Of a DNA stretch of 64,000 nucleotides, positions 56,637 to 64,000 are shown in pieces. The stretch's first letter is position 1. Every line of letters begins with the position of its first letter. Position numbers and translations under genes: made by a program. Under the pieces are notes generated by a model that saw nothing but the letters and a program-made list of their open reading frames with translations, made no database searches and was not told the DNA's origin. This DNA comes from Gnetum montanum (lineage: Eukaryota; Streptophyta; Gnetopsida; Gnetales; Gnetaceae), in NCBI GenBank assembly GCA_015680685.1, contig MNCI01011496.1, positions 12,681-76,680 of the forward strand, read 5' to 3'.

Positions 56637-57126
56637 CCTAGGCATTAAGCATTCTTTCTTATCATCTTATTACCCTCAAGCCAATGGGCAAGTAGAAGCA
56701 ACAAGGCCATCATCAACTTGCTCAAGAAGATGCTCAATAATAACAAGCACAAATGGCATGAGTGGCTTGTCCATGCAGTATAGGCCTACAAAACAACCTA
56801 TTGCACAATAACTAGTATAACATCTTATAGCTTGGTTTATGGTTTTGAAGCTATTTTACCTCTTGAATTGTAGGTTTCATCACTCTAAGTATCGTTGATT
56901 GATTTCATCAACAATGAGCAGAATAAGGAGTTGTAGATGATAGCCTTGGACTCAATGGAGGAGCAATGTATGCAAGCACTTACTCACATCAAACACTATC
57001 AAGAGAGGTAGAAGTAGTAGCATCAACATAACTTGATCATGCATAAGATCAAGAAGGGTGACCTGGTCCTCAAAGCTATCTAGAAGCATGTGGACAAATT
57101 CCTAGCCAAAATGATTTCTGTCATGA
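56637..57126 (+). repeat. 490-bp direct repeat, copy 1
   Basis: Begins CCTAGGCATTAAGCATTC; the second copy begins CCTAGACATTAAGCATTT at 57127. Over 400 bp the copies differ at few positions, such as a GTAAGCAAC indel near 57190 and ACAATAG against AATAATAACA. Confidence 0.85.
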
Positions 57127-57610
57127 CCTAGACATTAAGCATTTTTTTCTCATCACCTTATTACCTTGAAGTTAATGGGCAAGTAGAAGTAAGCAACAAG
57201 GCCATCATCAACTTTCTCAAGAATATGTCAACAATAGCATGCACAAATGGCATGAGTGGCTTGTCCATGTAGTATGGGCCTACAAAACAACCTATTGCAC
57301 AATAACTAGTATAACATCTTATAGCTTGGTTTATGGTTTTGAAGTTGTTTTACCTCTTGAATTGTAGGTTTCCTCACTCTAAGTATCCTTGATTGATTTC
57401 ATCAAAAATTAGCAAAATAAGGAGTTGTAGATAATAGTCTTAAGACTCAATGGAGGAGCAATGTATGCAAGCACTTACTCACATCGAACACTATCAAGAG
57501 AGGTAGAAGTAGTAGCATCACCATGACTTGATCATGCGTAAGATCAAGAAGGGTGACCCGGTCCTCAAAGCTATCTGCAAGCATGTGGACAAATCCCTAG
57601 CCAATTGGGA
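57127..57610 (+). repeat. 490-bp direct repeat, copy 2
   Basis: Directly abuts copy 1. Similarity fades after CTAGCCAA near 57600, where unique integrase C-terminal sequence follows. Confidence 0.85.
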
Positions 57611-57728
57611 AAGGTCCTTTCTTATCACTAGAGCCTATGGGAATTATGTGTTTAAGATAGTTGACATGAATGGAAATGAGCTAGCCAATTTGATCAATTA
57701 TTTCTATCTAAAGTCATACTACATGTAG

Positions 57729-59400
57729 CCAAAAATCATCAAAGTGAGCCTCCTTTCAATGGCCTAATAGGGTCTAAAATTACAATGGTGTTTTGTATTA
57801 TTTGTTGGTGTCTCTTGAGTCAATCCTCTAAATACCAACAAAGAGGAGCCATTGAAATACCACAAAAATTTGCATATTATAGTCAATTTTCATTATGTAG
57901 CCTTCACCCCATGAAACCTAAGGATAAACTTCATTGTAAATGTGATGATTGTAATCCATAAGGGACAATATCACATATTCCATACCTTTAAAATTAAAAA
58001 ATTCCTCATAAGTTGTCAAAGGCTTATTCCCCAAGTGAAAAAAGTTACCTAGTGGCTATATTTTGGCTTGGTGGATTAAAAGTTCCATTTGGAATGCTAA
58101 AAATGGTAATTTGATGGATTTTATGGAGGGCATATACTTTTCTACATTAGGAACATCTACAAGGGGTAAATCTCACCTACCCCAAGCATGGCGGCATGGG
58201 GGTTTTTCCCTTAGCATGCAAACGTTCCTCCCCTGCATGGAGATTGCATGCATAGCTTAGAAACCACCACCCCCCTTAGTGTGGAAGTTTCCTCTCAATG
58301 TGTAGGCTTCACCCCAAGCATGAAAATTGTATGGCCCCAGCATTGAGCCACAAAATCCAAATTTAAACACTCCATGCACTCCAACATTGACTAATCACTC
58401 CAGCAAGGATGGAAGAAGGCTCAGCATGGAAGACCTATCTTCAACAGCGTAGAAGGTGTGCTCATGTTACTATTTATAGTAAACAAAATGGCCATGGGGG
58501 AAGGAACTTACTATATATAGTGACCCCCCAAATTTGGACATCCATCTCATCCATACAAGGTAGAAATTTTCAATAAAATTATAGCCAATTTGCAGCCATT
58601 ATGTAGCCAAATTATAGCCATTTTGCAGCACCATTCATCACCTAAAACCTATAAAAACTAGCCTCAAACACCATTTATAGGTTCAACAATTTTTTGAAGG
58701 TTCCAAAATTTTTCATGGTTGAGCAATTTTTGGTTCTCATAATTTTCCACAATTCCACACTTGGGCATTTTCAAGCAGTCAATAGCTCTTACAATCTCCT
58801 ATGTTTGCATTCTCTTAAACCCCAACTTGGAAGCATTATAGCCTTGAGACTTGTGAACTTTTGGAGTCAATGTTGTATTTCTAGGACTTTCAACCCCTAG
58901 CATGGAGCAATTTGATAGCCAAATTTCTCACTTTTCTCACCCCCTAGATGCAACCCAAATTACGGATCTACAATTTGTGGTAGAAGAGATTTGAAAGCAT
59001 CAAGAGTGGCTTGGAACCTAGATCATGGAGCAAATCACATTGGCTTTAATGGGCCTTGAACTCCTACCTTAGTGAATCTTCCTTTTCTCTCTCATGGGCA
59101 TTTCATGTACACATTTCTAGAACTAATTCTTTATTATTTTAATAAATTTTTAAAGTTTCATTTTATGTGCAATTTGCATTTTCTTTCTGTTTTTATAGAT
59201 CTATAATTTTTTCTTGCATTACATTTTTTTAACTCCTTTTTTTTCATTTTGTAAGTCCTTGGATGATCTACCATACCATCTAGGTTACCTCAAATCCTAA
59301 TTTTTTAGAGGCCCTATGGATTTTGGGTTGAGGCTCCTACACTAGATCCATTGGTTTTCTAGCAATTGATTTTTCTAGTCACAACAATTGGCTTGGCATT
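57729..59400. other. Sequence downstream of the Tat pol, no gene seen
   Basis: Around 58090-58460 words such as AGTGTGGAAG, GCATGGAAG and CCCCAAGCATG resemble those of the 51.5-53.2 kb array but without clear period. The remainder is unique AT-rich sequence; it may be 3' UTR or LTR of the Tat element. Confidence 0.35.
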
Positions 59401-61840
59401 AGGCATGAGTATGCTACATCTATCTAGTCAATAAGAAGCTATAAAGAAAGAATAACATGAGATACACTTAAGTTTAAGAATTTTAATTAGGGAGGGTAGA
59501 GAAAAAGTGAACTTATTTCACAACAATCTACTTAAGTGTTGATTAGCTAAATATAAATTAAATACTAGACCATGTATGACAAGGCTTTAACATTGATACT
59601 AACTAATAAAATAAACTAGTTATTAAAGTTCAACTTGATATTTATGGATTATATGATTTTGATGAAGAAAGAGTTCTTTCATTTTTCTAGCACTATTTTC
59701 TAAAATTTGCTAGAAATATTTTCTAAAGAGCTATGAAGAGGAAGGTAGAGCATCCATTGTGTTACTAGCACACATAACACCGAGCTCTATGATAATAATT
59801 AATAGAGAATAACTTATTGTCAAGAGTTTGAATTGATTGTTAAAAAAATCTTTATGACAAGGGTAAATTTGAGGACTCTACATGGAAGGAGCTTTGGGTA
59901 AATCTTATATGTGCTACTAAGGATCACTATTTGGAAGCATTGTGTTACTATAAGCTATATATAAACATAATGTTATGAACATGTGATAGTATTTTCAAGT
60001 GCTCTAGCTACAAATGAGTATATCATACCCTTTAAGAATAAGGAAGAATTTGTTGACCTTTTGGTATGTCAAAACCTTAAGGAAAATGGAGAACAAATGA
60101 TGTATTTTGTGAATGTTATATTTATAGGACAAAGACATGGATAGGGACTCAAGGAGGCTTGGACAAGGACTTAAAGAAGCATGGATATCATGAACAAGGA
60201 CTTCATAAAAAAAATTGGGATCAAGGAATCTTGGACAAGAACTCAAAAAATCATGGATATGATGAACAAGGACTTCATAAGAAAATTTACAGCAAGGGCA
60301 AGAAAAAATACTAAAACTAAATGAAGATGTTCTAGAGATTGAAAGGAAGCTAAATGTGCCTATTTGTGTTGAGTTTGTTGAGGATGATTTTTAGATGTTT
60401 TGGCATGTTCCAAAGTGTTTTTGATTCATTTTTATGAGCTTAGGAGGTTATAGGATCTATGGGGACTTTTCTGAAGGCATTTAGAGGCTCCCATCATCAA
60501 AACAAGTAGTTTTATTTTTGGCTCCTATAGAAGAGACATCTCCCAAGAGATGTCTCCTCAGAGACATCTTTCCAAAGACATCTCCCTTGAAGAGTAAAAG
60601 TCTTCCAAAAATAGGAGACATATCCTTTGGAAAGAAGATGTCTCACTTTTAGAATAGATGTCTCCCATTATTTGAAGCTAATTTTAGAGAGATGTTTCAA
60701 TCTTGAAGGATACGTCTACACTAGCTGATAGATAGTTGTTGCATGAGTTCCAAAGTGATTTTGGAAATATCAAGGCTATAAGAATACTTCATATTATTGG
60801 GTGTTGTACATGAACTATCTCTATCAAGTAATCATTGTATATTGTACTTGTGTACTTCATTTTTAAATCATTTGATTGATTGATTGTGAATTATGCTTCA
60901 AAGTATAAGGATCTATAAAGTTAGTTACATTCTTTTCTTATGTTTTTTTCTTTTTTCCCTACTAGGATTGATGTGCTTCTTATGGGAAGGCATCATTATC
61001 AAGCTTACTAGGATCCTATGAGATTGAGTGTTTATGTAGTGTTAAAATACTCTAGAGAGGAGCTCAATTTGTAAAGGTTGTGGAATCCTTTATATCACTT
61101 TCTAAGATTTTTGGAACCCTATAGGGTTAAGTGGCTTCATGGTGATGAAACACTCTAGAGCAGAGCTTAGAGCTTGTATATGATGTGGTGTCCTTCAAAC
61201 CATATTTTAAAGAAACAAAGTCGGGAGGTGTGCAAGTGAACTATCCTTTGAGTGTGGACTACCCAAGTTGGGAAACCAGATTAAATTTGGTTATGGTTTT
61301 TGTGAGTATAAAATCTTGATTAGGGAAACTCATTCATCCCCTCTTTCTAAGTTCTATGATCCTTAGCATTCTTATGTCATCAAGAAAGAATTAATAAGAT
61401 ATGACTAGGAAACCAAATCAAGTAAGTGCTCATAGAGAAAAGTAGCAATATGCGTAGTAATTAAAGAAGATACAAATTTAATGTTATAGCATTAACACCC
61501 TTTAGTATAATTACTAGATAATGTAAAAGAGAGCATGTGTAATTTCCAAAAAAGGATTTGTAGTTAAAAGGATATGAGAAAAAATAACGAGTTGTGGATA
61601 GAACATAATATACAATAGACATTAACTTAAATAATACATATGTAATAGGCTATAGGATTTAGGATCAAAAAACTATAGTAAGAGCTCCATAACCTAGGAA
61701 ATATAAATAAAAAAGAAAATATTATAAGAAATCTTAGTAGAAGTGATAATATGATGTAATATGATTTGTGTACCAAGATTAGCCATTTACGACCTCATAA
61801 CCATTATGTAATAGGAGAGATCATTTGGAGCTATAGTAAA
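59401..61840. other. AT-rich sequence with possible copia-type LTR
   Basis: No coding frame is supported. A cluster of GAGACATCT/AGATGTCTC words lies at 60490-60720. The text near 61335-61370 (TTCATCCCCTCTTTCTAAGT) resembles the inner end of many plant copia LTRs, so a plus-oriented solo LTR ending near 61375 is possible. Confidence 0.3.
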
Positions 61841-62318
61841 TGTAACATCTCATTTCCAGATATCATTAAACAATATCATTCATTGCTTAATTCATTGTAC
61901 TCAAGAGAATTATAATGGAAATATAATGAAATAACTACACATTGAATTTAAAGAAAAATAGAGGAAAAATTTTATTAATGAGAAAATGGTACACTGTAAC
62001 ACCCCATGGGTTATCTTCCCATGCCACTTAGGCCTTAAAGGTAATCCACCATTTCCACCATGGTTAGGCTATCTAGCCAAAGGAGTGATTAGTCCCTTCT
62101 TATCCTATTTCACCTAACTCCTATCACTTTCCATTAATGGCTCTATGACTCTATGTTGGCATGACCTCTAAACCTAGCCTTAAATGACATAGGTCAAACC
62201 CATTCTTGAGGGATATCATGAATAATCATAACTCCTCATAATAAGGCACTTCTTCTTTCAAAGTTTAATTACATTTTTATAATAAAATTGATCCCTAAAC
62301 AAGGGATGGGACATTATA
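61841..62318 (-). repeat. 3' LTR of element H
   Basis: Starts TGTAACATCTCATTTCC and ends GGGACATTATA, about 478 bp. Shared with C1 and C2: TTAAAGGTAATCCACCATTT, CCACCATGGTTAGGC and CATAGGTCAAACCC (or close variants). The outer edge is set by the TGTAACAT start; no target duplication can be checked. Confidence 0.7.
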
Positions 62319-62333
62319 ATCTACCCCCCTTAA
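62319..62333 (-). other. Polypurine tract of element H
   Basis: The minus strand reads TTAAGGGGGGTAGAT directly before the LTR, an almost ideal plus-strand primer tract and the intact form of those in C1 and C2. Confidence 0.8.
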
Positions 62334-62519
62334 GTATACAACTCATCCTTAAGTGCTTTCTCTATATCTAGCTACTCAACTATTGCTTTCTTATTATGCT
62401 CCTTAACTTCAACTTCATTATTATCTTCATTATCATCTATACAAACAAATAATATAATTTATAATTTATTACTTTAGTAATAGATACAATTTATCATTCA
62501 ATGTCATGATGATAAAAAA

Positions 62520-62694
62520 ATTGGTGGTAAGTGTTGAGAATGAACTCGCTATTTTCCCAAGTTTGTTAATCACAATTCAAATATTGGACAAGTACTTTGC
62601 TTATACTTTTATTTCAAAGCTTCTTGGTATAGTAATTCTTAATTGAAATTGGCTTGACCTTGAAGCTAGAATTGGATTTCAAAGGTAAGGTATT
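62520..62694 (-). pseudogene. Chromodomain-like integrase tail of element H
   Basis: After the stop of the integrase C-terminal frame the minus strand still reads an NKSISKVLVQY block and a TWENSEFI block. This is the L-R-N-K-x-I-x-x-V-L-V-Q-W...TWE pattern of the chromodomain-like tail of chromoviruses, with stops in between. Confidence 0.5.
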
Positions 62695-63930
62695 CTAATC
62701 TAGCACATAAGGCACATCATTTTCATGAAATTTCTTTAGCAAACATACATAGAAAATTGGGTGAATTCTTAAGGTTGTTGGAAGTTTTAATTGATATGCT
62801 ACTTCACCAATTCTTTCGAATATTTCAAAGGGTTCATAACATCTTGGAGCCAACTTAGTATATCTTCCTAATTTAAGGGAACTTCTGATGGATTTTACTC
62901 TTAATAGTACTTGATCTCCAATTTGGAATTCCTTCTTAAGTCGATGTTGATCCACATATCCCTTTTATTTGTCTTGGGTAGCTTGCAAATTTTGTTTAAC
63001 TCTAGTAACAATATTTTCCATTATTTTCATTTCTCTTTCATCCATTCCATTCTTAAGGTTAGATCTATCCAAGTTAGCAGTGCATAGCAATTACGTCCAT
63101 ATACTACTTTGAATGGTGTTTGATGTATGGAATCTTGATAATTTTTGTTGTAGGAAAATTCAACTAGATGCAAGTAATTCTCCAACATCTTTAGTCTACT
63201 CCCAATGTATCTTTGTAGAATATCTTCCAATATTTTATTCACATGTTTAGTTTGATCATATGTCTTTGGGTGGTAAGCTATGTTGAATTTTAGTTGGGTT
63301 CCATGTTCCTTGAATAAATTTTTCCAAAATTCTGACATGAACTTAGGATCTTTATTAAAAAATAATAGATTTAGGACACCCATGTAATTGAAACACCTCT
63401 TATGCAAATTTTTGAGCTACTTCCTTAGCTATGTTTGAAGATTTCAAAGGTATAAAATGAGCCATCCTTAATAAGTAATTAGCCACTACCAAGATTGATT
63501 CATTTCTCTTTTTGGTTACTAGTAATTCCACAATGAAATGCATGTAACATATTCCCATTTCTAGGGTTGGACTTCCAAAGGCTATAGTAATCCACTTGGT
63601 TTCTTTTGTTTAGCTTTTATTCTTTAGCAGGTTGGACAACTTTTAATGTATTTGGATACGTTAGTCTTCATTCTAGATCAAAATTATGATTTTCATATCA
63701 TCATATAAGTCTTGATATAACTTGAATGTCCACCGTATGGTACTTCATGAGCTTCGTACAATAGCTTAAGCCTCCAATTTTCTTCTAGTATACATACTCT
63801 TTCTTCTTTCATCAATAGACCATTGGAGGCATGTTGATAATAAGGATTTGAAGAAATATTAATTAGGATCTTTTTGAATTAAGGATATTCTTTCATTTGT
63901 TCCTTAATTTCTTCTTCCATAAGGATTGTT
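62695..63930 (-). pseudogene. Integrase of element H
   Basis: Reading leftward, the zinc-binding region has EAHEVPYGGHSSYIK (His pair) and SKYIKSCPTC (Cys pair, about 63640). PSGLL and a PLEVQP-stop-KWEYV block follow. The core half at 63027-63407 has FMSEFWKNLFKEHGTQLKF, a YHPKTYDQT block near the last Glu position (the usual Gln-Thr-Glu run reads QTKHVN, so the catalytic Glu is replaced), and LVEFSYNKNYQDS. The C-terminal domain (62695-62955) has GDQVLLRVKSIRSSL, GRYTKLAPRCYEPFEI and IHPIFYVCLLKKF. A stop near 63410 and others separate the parts. Confidence 0.85.
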
Positions 63931-63939
63931 ACAATACCG

Positions 63940-64000
63940 ATCATCAAGTTCCACATTCAACTAAGGGCATCAGCTACTACATTTTTTTTTCTTAGAATAT
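63940..64000 (-). pseudogene. End of RNase H of element H
   Basis: The minus strand reads KKNVVADALS and then a stop at about 63960-63988, the conserved end of the gypsy RNase H domain. The rest lies outside the window. Confidence 0.6.

Larger units (their letters stand above)
53888..57728 (+). mobile_element. Tat-lineage Ty3/gypsy pol region
   Basis: Plus-strand RT, RNase H, a second RNase H-like domain and integrase stand in that order. The second RNase H between RNase H and integrase is the hallmark of the Tat lineage (with Ogre and Retand). All domains have stops. No LTRs, PBS or gag could be identified, so the element ends are not placed. Confidence 0.75.
56150..57728 (+). pseudogene. 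Integrase of the Tat element with internal 490-bp duplication
   Basis: The zinc-binding part ends with VKHCDTCQ (about 56305). The core shows ALDIIRPITPK, FIIITIEYFTKWVEA (56455-56500), a DNE-PQF block at 56587, YPQANGQVEA (56673) with the region of the last Glu, and a SLVYGF block. From 57127 the end of the core is repeated (56637-57126 and 57127-57610 match closely), so conserved end motifs such as MHKIKKGDPVLKAI occur twice. The second copy runs into a C-terminal frame with VDKSLANWERSF (57582 on). Confidence 0.75.
61841..64000 (-). mobile_element. Element H: 3' end of a minus-strand chromovirus
   Basis: LTR (61841-62318), PPT, chromodomain-like tail, integrase and the end of RNase H are read right to left, and the element continues beyond the window. 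The LTR shares several blocks with the LTRs of C1 and C2. Stops are present but the integrase frames are longer than in G or D, so it is intermediate in decay. Confidence 0.8.

Noticed and set aside
59400-61375. A complete solo copia LTR
   Set aside because: Only the right end looks LTR-like; no left end or target duplication could be found, so it is not called as an element.

Overview
This is plant nuclear DNA built almost entirely of LTR retrotransposons. I could not find a host gene in its own context. The evidence is: integrase, reverse transcriptase, RNase H and gag domains typical of plant Ty3/gypsy lineages (Athila, Tat, chromovirus) and of Ty1/copia; tRNA-iMet and tRNA-Asp primer-binding sites; purine-rich tracts beside LTRs; and exact 5-bp target-site duplications. 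The sequence is AT-rich and stop-riddled and the nesting is deep. That suits a large-genome seed plant that removes repeats slowly (a gymnosperm is one possibility), but the species cannot be read from this window.

Layout. (1) 1-19.7 kb is a nest of three elements. The outer one (D) is a chromovirus-like gypsy element on the minus strand, with pol and the gag C-terminus at 119-3041 and the gag N-terminus, primer site and 5' LTR start at 18425-19.7 kb. Into its gag went C1 (3047-18424), a non-autonomous LTR element carrying a fragment of a CCR4-type deadenylase gene. Into C1 went A (5392-15338), a full-structure but decayed Athila-like element with target duplication ACTAC. (2) 19.7-23.0 kb is decayed LTR-like sequence. 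(3) 23021-30566 is B, a younger relative of A with target duplication AGCAT. It keeps a 989-codon gag-protease frame but has lost all of RT, RNase H and integrase. (4) 31208-36569 is C2, a second complete copy of the CCR4-carrying element, with target duplication TAGAA. Its unfilled site is visible in a related repeat near 19.86 kb. (5) About 38.3-46.7 kb is G, a very decayed plus-strand chromovirus with long LTRs. (6) 46.7-51.5 kb is mostly blank, then a truncated minus-strand Ty1/copia element. (7) 51.5-53.2 kb is a degenerate tandem array with a period near 188 bp. (8) 53.9-57.7 kb is a plus-strand Tat-lineage pol with a second RNase H domain and a 490-bp tandem duplication inside integrase. 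(9) 57.7-61.8 kb shows little. (10) 61841-64000 is the 3' end of another minus-strand chromovirus (H), whose LTR resembles the LTRs of C1 and C2.

How the parts relate. C1 and C2 encode no replication proteins but share LTR blocks and the polypurine tract with H, so an H-type element is the natural candidate helper. B has Athila LTRs, a tRNA-Asp primer site and gag-protease, and would need pol from an A-type relative. The most notable feature is the C family. A host RNA-decay nuclease fragment, apparently without introns and in sense orientation, has been copied into an LTR element and amplified at least twice, ending at the same codon in both copies.
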